The translations under genes and the position numbers were made by a program. 13,318 nt of DNA from Clostridia bacterium (GTDB lineage Bacteria > Bacillota_A > Clostridia > Peptostreptococcales > Anaerovoracaceae): positions 1-13,318 of the forward strand of contig JAKSSI010000010.1 of the NCBI GenBank assembly GCA_024403175.1. Reading direction: 5' to 3'. The notes under the pieces were generated by a model. It ran no database searches. It had not been told where the DNA came from and saw only the letters and a list, made by a program, of their open reading frames with translations. Below, piece by piece: positions 6,614-13,198 of the stretch. Each line of letters begins with the position of its first letter. Positions within the stretch are counted from its first letter, which is position 1.

Positions 6614-7635
6614 AATATTTAGAAGAGCTTTGCTGCTTATCCGGCGTTTCTGGAGATGAAGGAAATGTAAGAGAATTCATTGAAGCCCATGCAAAGAAAT
6701 ATGCCGACAGCATTAGAACCGATGCTCTTGGAAATTTAATTGTATTTAAAAAAGGCAAAGTAAGAGGAACCAAGTTAATGCTCTCTGCGCACATGGACGA
6801 AGTAGGTTTCATGGTAGAGAAAATTACTGATGATGGTTATCTTAAATTTGGTATGGTTGGTGGCATCGACCCAAGAGTAATTCTTGGAAGAAAAGTTTAT
6901 GTTGGCCCATACGCAATTCCTGGTGTAATGGGACTTAAAGCCATTCATCTTACAACTGCTGCAGAACGCAGCGAAATGCCAAAGACATCTAGCCTTTACA
7001 TAGACATCGGTGCAAAGAATAAAAGAGAAGCTGAAAAGTATGTTTCCCTTGGAGACTATGTAAGCTTTGATTCAGACTTTGCTCTTATGGGAAATAAATT
7101 TGTAAAAGCAAAGGCGATTGATGATAGATTTGGATGTGCAGTTTTACTGAATTTATTAGAGCATCCACTTCCTCAAGATGTTACTTTTGTTTTCACAGCA
7201 ATGGAAGAAGTTGGAGCAAGAGGCGCCTTTGGTTCTGCCTTTAGTGTAAAACCAAAACTTGCACTTGTTATAGAAGGAACTACAGCTGCAGATTATGCAG
7301 GGGTTGCAGAAAATAAGAAAGTGACAAGATGCGGCGAAGGCCCAGTACTTGGCTTTATGGATAGCGGCGCTGTATATGACAGAGGTCTTTTCGAAATGAC
7401 AAGAGATCTTGCCGAAGAAAAAAATATTCCTTGGCAGATGAAGGGAAGAATTGCCGGAGGTACAGATGCTCAGGCTATTCAAAGAAGTTTAGAAGGAATT
7501 AGAGTAGCGAACATTTCTGTTCCTGTTAGAAATATTCACAGTCCTAACTCCGTTGCAAATATTGAAGATATAGACAACGCATATAAACTTGCGCAGCTCT
7601 TTATCAAAGCGGTTTCGGAAGGGAAGTATAAATAA
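6607..7635 (+). CDS. M42 family metallo-aminopeptidase, paralogue 2
   Basis: This 342-residue protein has the complete M42 active site: His62 and Asp64 in SAHMDEVG, the Asp172-Asp173 pair in AIDDRF, the base Glu200 and ligand Glu201 in AMEEVGARGA, Glu223 in VIEGTTAAD and His311 in NIHSPNS. Paralogue 1 has Asp at the Glu223 position; both acids occur in the family. GVSGDEGNVREF near the N-terminus and GGTDAQAI (284-291) are family hallmarks. Identity to its neighbours appears low outside motifs, so these are old paralogues rather than a recent duplication. It starts inside the stop region of paralogue 1 and ends immediately before paralogue 3. A cytosolic peptide-degrading role is expected; substrate preference is unknown. 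Confidence 0.93.
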   Translation: MLKYLEELCCLSGVSGDEGNVREFIEAHAKKYADSIRTDALGNLIVFKKGKVRGTKLMLSAHMDEVGFMVEKITDDGYLKFGMVGGIDPRVILGRKVYVGPYAIPGVMGLKAIHLTTAAERSEMPKTSSLYIDIGAKNKREAEKYVSLGDYVSFDSDFALMGNKFVKAKAIDDRFGCAVLLNLLEHPLPQDVTFVFTAMEEVGARGAFGSAFSVKPKLALVIEGTTAADYAGVAENKKVTRCGEGPVLGFMDSGAVYDRGLFEMTRDLAEEKNIPWQMKGRIAGGTDAQAIQRSLEGIRVANISVPVRNIHSPNSVANIEDIDNAYKLAQLFIKAVSEGKYK

Positions 7636-8643
7636 ATGAATGCATTTGAAATATTAAAACAACTTAATGAATGTTTTGGACCATCCGGAAACGAAAAAGA
7701 AATTTCCGCAAAAATTAAAAAGCTTGTAAAGCCTTACGCTTCAGATATTAAAGAAGATGTAATGGGAAACCTTATTGTTCATATAGAAGGAAAAGGTCCA
7801 AAGCTTATGGTAGCAGCGCATATGGATTCCATTGGCTTTATTGTTACTCACATTGAAAAGAGTGGTCTTCTTCGTGTAGGAATGGTTGGCGGAATTCATC
7901 CAGCTGATTTGCTTGCAATTCCTGTTCGTTTTGCTAACGGTATTAGCGGAACAATTTATGTAGATGGTGGAGTAAGAAATCCAGATATGGATTCTGTATT
8001 TATCGATATCGGTGCCGCATCTGCAGACGAAGCTAAGAAGCTTGTTAAGGTTGGCGACATGGCAATTTATGATACACCTGTAAGAATTCTCGGAGGCAAA
8101 GATGCCGAGGCAGAAGGTGCAAGAATTGCTTCTCCTTATCTTGATAACCGTGCTGGTTGTGTAGCTCAGATTCTTGCTATTATGCAGATGACGAAAGCAT
8201 ACTACGATTCTTATTTCGTATTTACAGTTCAGGAAGAACTTGGTCTGCGCGGTGCAAAGCCTGCAGCGTATGGAATCGAACCAGAATATGCAATCGTTGT
8301 TGATACAACACTTGTAGACGACACTCCAAAAGCAAACCATGTTGGTACTTGCAAAATTGGAGACGGTGCTGCAATTAAGGTTATGGACAAGAGCGTTATC
8401 TGCAATCCTGAAATTGTTGAAAAGCTTCAGACTCTTGCAAAGAAAAAGAAGATTAAAGCACAGCTTGATGTTTTAAGAGCTGGTGGAACAGATGCTGGCG
8501 AAATGAGAAAGAGCGGCACAGGCGTTTGGACAGGTGGTATATCTGTTGCAACACGCTACATTCATAGCCCTGGAGAAGTTTGCCAGGTTTCTGATATCTA
8601 TGCCGCTGCTGATCTTATCGCTGCATTTGCATCAACAAAATAA
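7636..8643 (+). CDS. M42 family metallo-aminopeptidase, paralogue 3
   Basis: The last gene of the operon encodes 335 residues with the M42 ligand set: His62 and Asp64 in AAHMDSIG, Asp170 in YLDNRAG, the base Glu200 and ligand Glu201 in QEELGLRGA, Asp223 in VVDTTLVDD and His310 in YIHSPGE. Two positions that flank metal ligands differ from its neighbours: Ser65 replaces the Glu of AHxDE, and Asn171 replaces the second Asp of the DDR motif. The remaining ligands are intact, so an active enzyme is still expected, perhaps with a shifted metal preference (inference). The ATG directly follows the preceding stop, with a GGAAGGGAAG ribosome binding site about 12 bases upstream. A strong terminator follows 24 bases after its stop. 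Confidence 0.92.
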   Translation: MNAFEILKQLNECFGPSGNEKEISAKIKKLVKPYASDIKEDVMGNLIVHIEGKGPKLMVAAHMDSIGFIVTHIEKSGLLRVGMVGGIHPADLLAIPVRFANGISGTIYVDGGVRNPDMDSVFIDIGAASADEAKKLVKVGDMAIYDTPVRILGGKDAEAEGARIASPYLDNRAGCVAQILAIMQMTKAYYDSYFVFTVQEELGLRGAKPAAYGIEPEYAIVVDTTLVDDTPKANHVGTCKIGDGAAIKVMDKSVICNPEIVEKLQTLAKKKKIKAQLDVLRAGGTDAGEMRKSGTGVWTGGISVATRYIHSPGEVCQVSDIYAAADLIAAFASTK

Positions 8644-9549
8644 TTATTTCACTCTGTGAAGTTTCCACTTAGAGGCTGCCGCTAAAATGGCAGCCTCTAA
8701 GTTTTCTTCATCACTTGGAATGCTCGGATCCTCGGGTGGGTCGGGCACTATTTCTTTTTCGTATTTATATCCTGTAAATGAAACTGCAAAAGGATATATA
8801 AATCTATATCCTAAATCTCCGCCATCTTTAAAGGTTCGGTTTCCCACAGTTAAACCAGTTGTTGAAACAGGTGCATTATTATCAATTCGAATCATATACC
8901 CAGGGTTAAGGGTGCCGTTGTAATCTTTAATCATTGCTGGGTGCAGACAATTATCTATTACAGTTATTGAGTCATCTCCGAGTATAAATTTGCCTACAGC
9001 GATTCCCTGAAATTTCGAGAACTTATAAATTTTGTACAGATTGTTTCCATATGCAATATCAACTAATGGAAGTCTATTTGCTCTATTAATAAAAGTTGCA
9101 AAAGTTGCAGCCCCAAAATTTCTCATTGCCGGATTTGCATGAAGCACTAAATAGTTATCTTGAATTCTTCCGTAAAAAGATGGAGTATCGAATAAATCAG
9201 TTAGTCGCATAGTAGTTTCTTCTACAGAAAAGGTAATATAGTCTCCATTGTTATATGCTTCTATAACTTCAATAGGCAAAGGTATCATAAAATCAAACCC
9301 ACGGAATTTCAGATAATTTCCGATGTTTGCTGCTTCAGACATTTCAGAGTCTTCTATTCTTCCTTTCGACCCATCATCGCTTTCAATTGTCCAGTAGCCT
9401 TCTGAATAGTGCCACAGTTCTTTTGTGTAAACGCCACTGATTGTTCCAAGATGCTTTGCGCTCCCATAATTGATTGTAAGTGCGAAGGAATAATTTTTAG
9501 AAGAAAGAATAATTAAAAAGCATAAAAGCAGTGAAAATAATTTTTTCAT
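8644..9549 (-). CDS. Secreted protein of unknown function, signal peptide
   Basis: I do not recognise this 301-residue protein. It starts MKKLFSLLLCFLIILSS with a signal-peptide charge and hydrophobic core, and a likely cleavage site after Ala23 (SFA-LT). Cys10 is not in a lipobox, so it is probably released or held by its partner rather than lipidated. The mature part looks rich in beta strands and aromatic residues (GYWTIESDDGSKGRI, GYMIRIDNNAP). Near the C-terminus is a proline- and acid-rich linker (about 265-283), then a short helical, basic end. That end is encoded by the operon terminator of the opposite strand. The start follows an AGAGG site and overlaps the stop of the upstream membrane-protein gene by one base (TAATG), so the two are coupled. 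Its stop abuts the stop of the convergent M42 gene with no bases between. Confidence 0.8.
   Translation of the reverse strand: MKKLFSLLLCFLIILSSKNYSFALTINYGSAKHLGTISGVYTKELWHYSEGYWTIESDDGSKGRIEDSEMSEAANIGNYLKFRGFDFMIPLPIEVIEAYNNGDYITFSVEETTMRLTDLFDTPSFYGRIQDNYLVLHANPAMRNFGAATFATFINRANRLPLVDIAYGNNLYKIYKFSKFQGIAVGKFILGDDSITVIDNCLHPAMIKDYNGTLNPGYMIRIDNNAPVSTTGLTVGNRTFKDGGDLGYRFIYPFAVSFTGYKYEKEIVPDPPEDPSIPSDEENLEAAILAAASKWKLHRVK
8667..8709 (+). terminator. Intrinsic terminator of the plus-strand operon
   Basis: A perfect 14-base-pair stem (8667-8680 with 8689-8702, core AGAGGCTGCC/GGCAGCCTCT) with an eight-base loop is followed by TTTTCTTC. It starts 24 bases after the last M42 stop. On the minus strand the same stem has no T-run after it, so it works for plus-strand transcripts. 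It also lies within the coding sequence of the convergent gene. Confidence 0.9.
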
Positions 9550-10118
9550 TATTCGCCTCTACTTTCTAAATTATTATTCCAGACTTTATTACCATCAAAG
9601 TTAACTACTAACTGATAGATAACAGGAGTCTCTTTTTTTTCAGCGTCAAATACTCTAATAGCCGCAATGGCTAGTTTGTTTTTTAAACTTTGAATATTCA
9701 TGCTAAATGAATATTCGATTTCATTATTTGCGGCGTTTTGGAATTCCGTATTATTGTCTGATAAAAATGAACTTATAGATTTTCCGCTATCGTCAAATAT
9801 TTCAGCTTGAACACTTATAAAGAAAGAACCAGTATTTGATGGCTTTATAAAAAACAAATAGACACTATCATCCTTTTGAACAAATTCTGTTGTGCCTGCA
9901 ATTTCTTTTGCAAGACTTTCTTTAGTCCATAAATGATTTGGTGTAATAGGTGTTGATTCAGATAAGTTCGGTTCAGTTTCTTTTTCTTGGTTGTTTTCGT
10001 TTAGCTTTTCATCTACTAATGGAGCATCTACTTTTGGGTGAGTAAAAATGCACACAAAAAGTCCCGCAACTAGTGCGAGACTTAAAACTAATACTATATA
10101 CTTTATTACTTTTTCCAT
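9549..10118 (-). CDS. Membrane-anchored protein of unknown function
   Basis: This 189-residue protein has an N-terminal hydrophobic helix (about 5-25, KYIVLVLSLALVAGLFVCIF) and then a Glu/Asn-rich linker (about 36-60). A polar domain with alternating beta-strand pattern follows (SVYLFFIKPSNTGSFFISVQ; YSFSMNIQSL; IYQLVVNF). It should be anchored in the cytoplasmic membrane with the domain outside. Cys23 lacks a good lipobox context. The chosen ATG (10118-10116) follows a GAGGAA site by two to three bases beyond usual spacing minimum; an upstream in-frame ATG at 10253 would overlap the UPF0371 gene by 80 bases and has no reason to be used. It is translationally coupled to the secreted-protein gene. 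No family is recognised; a two-part envelope complex is a guess from coupling. Confidence 0.78.
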   Translation of the reverse strand: MEKVIKYIVLVLSLALVAGLFVCIFTHPKVDAPLVDEKLNENNQEKETEPNLSESTPITPNHLWTKESLAKEIAGTTEFVQKDDSVYLFFIKPSNTGSFFISVQAEIFDDSGKSISSFLSDNNTEFQNAANNEIEYSFSMNIQSLKNKLAIAAIRVFDAEKKETPVIYQLVVNFDGNKVWNNNLESRGE

Positions 10119-10120
10119 TG

Positions 10121-10145
10121 TTCCTCGCTTTACCCCTAAAGCAAG
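10121..10145 (-). promoter_or_regulatory. Leader hairpin overlapping the ribosome binding site of the orphan pair
   Basis: On the minus strand CTTGCTTTA (10145-10137) can pair with TAAAGCGAG (10132-10124) around a GGGG loop, with one G-T wobble. The 3' arm contains part of the GAGGAA ribosome binding site (10126-10121). No T-run follows, so it is not an intrinsic terminator. It would lie in the leader of the promoter at 10187-10159 and may damp translation. Confidence 0.5.
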
Positions 10146-10158
10146 AATCCCTGGAAAT

Positions 10159-10187
10159 ATTTTACTATTTATATTAGCCTGTGTAAA
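10159..10187 (-). promoter_or_regulatory. Promoter of the orphan membrane/secreted gene pair
   Basis: On the minus strand TTTACA (10187-10182) and TAAAAT (10164-10159) are 17 bases apart, each matching five of six sigma-A consensus bases. The -35 box lies in the last codons of the UPF0371 gene. Transcription would start near 10152, about 34 bases before the ATG at 10118. Confidence 0.65.
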
Positions 10188-11688
10188 GTGAATTAGAAGA
10201 AAATTCAGCTTCACATGTAACATCAATACCAAGATCTTTGAAAATCTGAGCATCTCTGTCGGAAATAATAGCTGTGCAGTGCGCCTTGCATCCTCTAAGC
10301 TGGGAAAGCTTTTCTAAAGCTGTAGCTGCAGCCTTATCTTCGGATGCAGAAATTGCAAGAGCTGTAAGAGCTTCTTCTGTTGTAAGAGAACCCTTGCTCT
10401 TAGAAAGGATATCTGTCTTAAGGTGCTGCATTGTAGCAAGTACGCTATCAGAGATAAGGAATAGGCTGTCGTCGAAACCACTTAAAATCTTAATTGCGTT
10501 AAGAATAAGAGCTGCACCGGCTACCATTCTTCTGCTGCTTCTGCCTGTTACAATCTGGCCGTCTGGAAGTTCCATAGCCATAATAATTGTATTTTCATAA
10601 CGTTCAGGATTCATCTGACGCTTTGTTTCTCTGTAGTTAAGAGCAGGCTTAACAACGCTTCTGTCGTAAGGTGTTACACCTACTTCATCCATAAGCATCT
10701 TTGCTCTGTTAAGACAGTCTGCATCAATGATGCCCTTCTTGTAATCAACAGCAGCAAGGAGATATCTTCTGATGATTTCCTGCTTGGATGCATCGCAGCA
10801 AGCAGCATCATTGCTAATGCAGCATCCTGCTCTGTTTACACCCATATCAGTTGGTGAGTTATATTCGGATTCTTCGCCTGTAATCTTTTCGATAATTCTC
10901 TTAAGAACAGGGAACATTTCCAAGTCTCTATTATAGTTAACAGCTACTGTACCGTACTTTTCGAGGTGGAAGTTATCAATCATGTTAACATCCTTGAGGT
11001 CGATAGTAGCAGCTTCATATGCAATATTTACAGGGTGCTTAAGTGGAAGGTTCCAAATAGGGAAGGTTTCGAATTTTGCATAACGAGCCTTTGTACCCTG
11101 CTTTGCTTCGTGGTAAAGCTGGTTTAAGCATGTAGCAAGCTTTCCGGAACCTGGGCCAGGAGCATTTACAACTACAAGAGGCTTTGTAACTTCAATGTAA
11201 GGGTTCTTTCCATAACCTTCTTCGGATACGATAGTATCGATATCTGTTGGATAACCCTTTGTGAAGTAGTGCTTATAAGTTTTGATTCCTCTGCGTTCAA
11301 GCTTATTGATAAAAGTATTTACAGATGGCTGATCTTCATAACGTGTAATTACTACACTGTTAACGGAAAGGCCATAAGAACGGAACATATCAATAAGACG
11401 CATTACTTCTAAGTCGTAAGTAATACCAAAATCCTGACGAGTCTTGTTTGTAAGGATATCGCCAGCATAGATACAAATAATAATTTCTGCGTGGTCTTTC
11501 ATCTTTGCAAGAAGCTTAATTTTTGCATTCTCGTCAAAGCCTGGCAGAACTCTCATAGCATGCTTGTCATGAACTAATTTTCCGCCAAATTCCAGGTAAA
11601 GACGTTCGCACTGCTTAGATTCAATACGTTCGAGAATATATCTTGATTGTTCCTCAAGATATTTTTCAGAATCAAAACCAATTTCCAT
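10174..11688 (-). CDS. UPF0371/DUF1846 family protein
   Basis: The 504 residues match the UPF0371 (DUF1846) family, large cytosolic proteins widespread in Bacillota with solved structures but no established function. Family-like stretches are the N-terminal [15 protein letters not shown] and [20 protein letters not shown] (31-50), a glycine-rich loop [14 protein letters not shown] (175-188) that resembles a phosphate-binding loop, and [10 protein letters not shown] (300-309). Length is normal. Unusual here are two Cys-Cys pairs (289-290 and 297-298) just before the ASKQEI helix. The ATG follows an AGGTG site at suitable distance. The gene has its own promoter upstream and is followed at once by the promoter of the orphan pair, so it seems to be a single-gene unit with possible read-through. 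The glycine loop suggests nucleotide or phosphate binding (inference). Confidence 0.9.
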   Translation of the reverse strand: MEIGFDSEKYLEEQSRYILERIESKQCERLYLEFGGKLVHDKHAMRVLPGFDENAKIKLLAKMKDHAEIIICIYAGDILTNKTRQDFGITYDLEVMRLIDMFRSYGLSVNSVVITRYEDQPSVNTFINKLERRGIKTYKHYFTKGYPTDIDTIVSEEGYGKNPYIEVTKPLVVVNAPGPGSGKLATCLNQLYHEAKQGTKARYAKFETFPIWNLPLKHPVNIAYEAATIDLKDVNMIDNFHLEKYGTVAVNYNRDLEMFPVLKRIIEKITGEESEYNSPTDMGVNRAGCCISNDAACCDASKQEIIRRYLLAAVDYKKGIIDADCLNRAKMLMDEVGVTPYDRSVVKPALNYRETKRQMNPERYENTIIMAMELPDGQIVTGRSSRRMVAGAALILNAIKILSGFDDSLFLISDSVLATMQHLKTDILSKSKGSLTTEEALTALAISASEDKAAATALEKLSQLRGCKAHCTAIISDRDAQIFKDLGIDVTCEAEFSSNSLYTG

Positions 11689-11725
11689 AAAAACACCTAT
11701 ATAAAAAATAAAAAATACAGCAATA

Positions 11726-11755
11726 ATTATATCAAAAAAAGAATGTTATCTTCAA
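11726..11755 (-). promoter_or_regulatory. Promoter of the UPF0371 gene
   Basis: On the minus strand TTGAAG (11755-11750) and a perfect TATAAT (11731-11726) are 18 bases apart, and TGA directly before the -10 gives an extended -10 element (TGATATAAT). Transcription would start near 11719, about 30 bases before the ATG at 11688. Confidence 0.7.
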
Positions 11756-11805
11756 TATACAGGACAAACTTTTGAGCCTATTACCATACTTTTTTCGTAT
11801 GAAAC

Positions 11806-11845
11806 AAAAAATAAAAAAATTGCAACCCGTCGGCTGCAATTTTTT
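11806..11845 (-). terminator. Intrinsic terminator of the rpsF-ssb-rpsR operon
   Basis: On the minus strand the arms 11845-11832 and 11827-11814 form a 14-base-pair stem (core TTGCAGCC/GGTTGCAA, one G-U pair) with a four-base loop, followed by a long T-rich run. It begins eight bases after the rpsR stop. On the plus strand the wobble becomes an A-C mismatch, so the minus orientation is favoured. Confidence 0.9.
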
Positions 11846-11852
11846 CTTTTAA

Positions 11853-12113
11853 CTATTGTGCATCAGCATCGAATGGAAGAAGTGCTACTGTTCTTGCACG
11901 CTTAACTGCAGTAGTAACAAATCTCTGGTGCATTGTGCAAGCGCCTGTGATTCTTCTTGGAAGAATCTTACCTCTTTCTGTGATGTACTTCTTAAGAGTT
12001 TCTACATCCTTGTAGTCAACTTCTAAGCTCTTGTCGGCACAGAACTGGCATACCTTCTTTCTGGCATGAGCTCCGCCGTTGAAGCGCTTTTTCTTTGTAT
12101 TATCTCTTTCCAT
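11853..12113 (-). CDS. rpsR: 30S ribosomal protein S18
   Basis: S18 sits on the platform of the small ribosomal subunit and binds as a pair with S6. The 86 residues show the family core [34 protein letters not shown] and [13 protein letters not shown]. Cys22, Cys25, Cys59 and His62 make a CxxC...CxxH set, the zinc-binding (C+) form of S18. AGGAGG (12131-12126) lies 12 bases before the ATG, slightly long but with no better start. It is the last gene of the operon after rpsF and ssb, the usual bacterial order, and the terminator follows eight bases after its stop. Confidence 0.98.
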   Translation of the reverse strand: MERDNTKKKRFNGGAHARKKVCQFCADKSLEVDYKDVETLKKYITERGKILPRRITGACTMHQRFVTTAVKRARTVALLPFDADAQ

Positions 12114-12139
12114 ATTAATGGTTTTCCTCCTGAATTAGA

Positions 12140-12577
12140 TTAGAAGGGGATATCATCGTCTGTGAGTCTTTCAAATCCATCAGGTGCCTGTTCTCTGAAT
12201 CCACCAAAGTCATTATTAGCTGGCTGTGGTGTGAAAGAGCTTCCGCCTGCAGGACTATTACCCCTATCTAAAAACTGAACACGATCTGCAATAACATCTG
12301 TAGTATATACTTTTCTTCCGTCCTTTTCGTAGGAGCCAGTCTGAATACGACCAGTTACACCAACGAGTCTGCCTTTTGCTACGTATTTTTCAACGAGCTC
12401 GGCAGTTTTACCGAAGCATACAATGCTGATAAAATCAGCGCTCTGTTCTCCTTCTCTGGATGTGCGTTCTCTGTCAACAGCAATTGTAAATCTAGCAACT
12501 GCAGTCTGATTTGCACCAGTGCTGTAACGTACTTCAGGATCTCTTGTAAGTCTTCCTATTAAAGCTACAGAATTCAT
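12140..12577 (-). CDS. ssb: Single-stranded DNA-binding protein
   Basis: SSB coats single-stranded DNA as a tetramer during replication, repair and recombination. The 145-residue protein has an OB-fold domain (1 to about 105) opening MNSVALIGRLTRDPEVRY, with FISIVCFGKTAELVEKYVAKG and VTGRIQTGSYEKDG following. A Gly/Pro/Asn-rich disordered tail (about 106-139) and the acidic tip DDDIPF, which recruits partner proteins, complete it. A GAGG site precedes the ATG. It lies 10 bases after rpsF and 26 before rpsR, matching the conserved arrangement that ties SSB supply to growth. Confidence 0.98.
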   Translation of the reverse strand: MNSVALIGRLTRDPEVRYSTGANQTAVARFTIAVDRERTSREGEQSADFISIVCFGKTAELVEKYVAKGRLVGVTGRIQTGSYEKDGRKVYTTDVIADRVQFLDRGNSPAGGSSFTPQPANNDFGGFREQAPDGFERLTDDDIPF

Positions 12578-12587
12578 AAGTTTACCT

Positions 12588-12875
12588 CTACTTTTCGTCT
12601 TTTGCTACGATGATGTGTCTTATGCAGTTATCTGAAATTCTGAGTCTTCTATCCAGTTCCTTTGGAAGAGTTGGGTTTCCGTTGAATTCCATTACAACAT
12701 AGTAACCTTCTGTCTTCTTTTCGATTGGATAAGCAAGCTTCTTCATTCCCCAGATATCTGTGTTGACAACTTCTCCGTCAGCAGCGATGATACCCTTTAC
12801 GGTTTCAATTGTTGCTTCCTTCTGAGCGTCTTCTAAGACAGGATTGATGATGAACATCAGCTCGTACTTATTCAT
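12588..12875 (-). CDS. rpsF: 30S ribosomal protein S6
   Basis: S6 binds 16S rRNA together with S18 on the small-subunit platform. The 95 residues have the ferredoxin-like S6 pattern: NKYELMFIINP, WGMKKLAYPIEKKTEGYYVVMEF and the RLRISDNCIRHIIV end. The start at 12875 is chosen because a strong GGGAGG site (12888-12883) lies seven bases upstream; an in-frame ATG at 12911 would fall inside the leader hairpin. No long charged C-terminal tail is present, as is usual in Bacillota. As first gene of the operon it is the likely point of feedback control by the S6:S18 pair through the leader. Confidence 0.98.
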   Translation of the reverse strand: MNKYELMFIINPVLEDAQKEATIETVKGIIAADGEVVNTDIWGMKKLAYPIEKKTEGYYVVMEFNGNPTLPKELDRRLRISDNCIRHIIVAKDEK

Positions 12876-12947
12876 TTTGTCACCTCCCTGTGGTCTGTTG
12901 GCTACGGACATCTTCCGTAGCAGAGAGCATTAGTGTTAGACGAATGC
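12876..12947 (-). promoter_or_regulatory. Structured rpsF leader, candidate S6:S18-type autoregulatory element
   Basis: The 70-base leader can form three stems on the minus strand. CTACGGA pairs with TCCGTAG (12920-12914 with 12908-12902) around a five-base loop. CTCTCTG (12927-12921) pairs with CAGGGAG (12890-12884), which covers the ribosome binding site. GCATT pairs with AATGC (12947-12943 with 12931-12927). Feedback by the S6:S18 complex on rpsF leaders is known in bacteria; whether this matches the published motif with its CCG element cannot be settled by eye. Confidence 0.6.
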
Positions 12948-12953
12948 CTAATA

Positions 12954-12982
12954 ATTATACTCATGGAAGGTTGAAATTGCAA
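12954..12982 (-). promoter_or_regulatory. Promoter of the rpsF-ssb-rpsR operon
   Basis: On the minus strand TTGCAA (12982-12977) and a perfect TATAAT (12959-12954) are exactly 17 bases apart. Transcription would start near 12947, giving the structured leader of about 70 bases before rpsF. Confidence 0.75.
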
Positions 12983-13000
12983 GCACTTTCTGAATAAATG

Positions 13001-13081
13001 AAGGCACTTCTTACAAGGGGATGTTTGCTAGGGGTTGAATTTTAATTCTGTAATTGCATTAGAATTGCAAGAAGATGCCTT
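13001..13081. repeat. Long imperfect inverted repeat between rpsF and ahcY
   Basis: AAGGCACTTCTTACAA (13001-13016) pairs with TTGCAAGAAGATGCCTT (13065-13081) at 15 of 16 positions, with one bulged A and one A-C mismatch. The 48-base spacer contains a smaller repeat, AATTC...GAATT. No T-run follows on either strand, so it is not an intrinsic terminator. The octamer ATTGCAAG occurs at 12976 and 13064. No open reading frame or RNA gene is seen in the rest of the 323-base gap (12876-13198) beyond the rpsF signals and the ahcY promoter. Confidence 0.6.
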
Positions 13082-13149
13082 GTATGACAAATATTACCAT
13101 TATTATACAAAATATGTCAATAAGTTATTTCAAAAATCCTTCGGTTTTA

Positions 13150-13158
13150 TGGTAAAAT
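13150..13158 (+). promoter_or_regulatory. Candidate extended -10 promoter of ahcY
   Basis: TGGTAAAAT is an extended -10 element (five of six consensus bases in TAAAAT). No good -35 box is seen at the right distance. Transcription would begin near 13165, giving a leader of about 34 bases, too short for a riboswitch. Confidence 0.5.
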
Positions 13159-13198
13159 GATACGTCAGTATATAAAAATAGAAGACAGGAGATAAAAC

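Noticed and set aside
7741..8340. A 199-residue open frame opposite the third M42 gene
   Set aside because: It lies wholly opposite a conserved gene and its product is rich in Cys, Asn and His in a way typical of antisense frames.
8648..8660. TTCAC/GTGAA hairpin as the terminator of the orphan pair
   Set aside because: Only five base pairs with a three-base loop, inside the coding end; the A/T-rich stretch after it is not a proper T-run.
10119..10253. Longer form of the membrane-anchored protein starting at 10253
   Set aside because: The extra 45 residues would overlap the UPF0371 coding end, have no ribosome binding site seen, and would put non-membrane sequence before the anchor helix.
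11785..11801. CATAC/GTATG hairpin upstream of UPF0371
   Set aside because: Five A/T-rich pairs, upstream of the promoter and without partner signals; likely chance.
12876..12911. Longer S6 starting at 12911
   Set aside because: The added residues do not resemble S6, and the strong GGGAGG site points to 12875.
13150..13198. SAM or SAH riboswitch before ahcY
   Set aside because: The predicted leader is only about 34 bases and shows no stem structure of either class.
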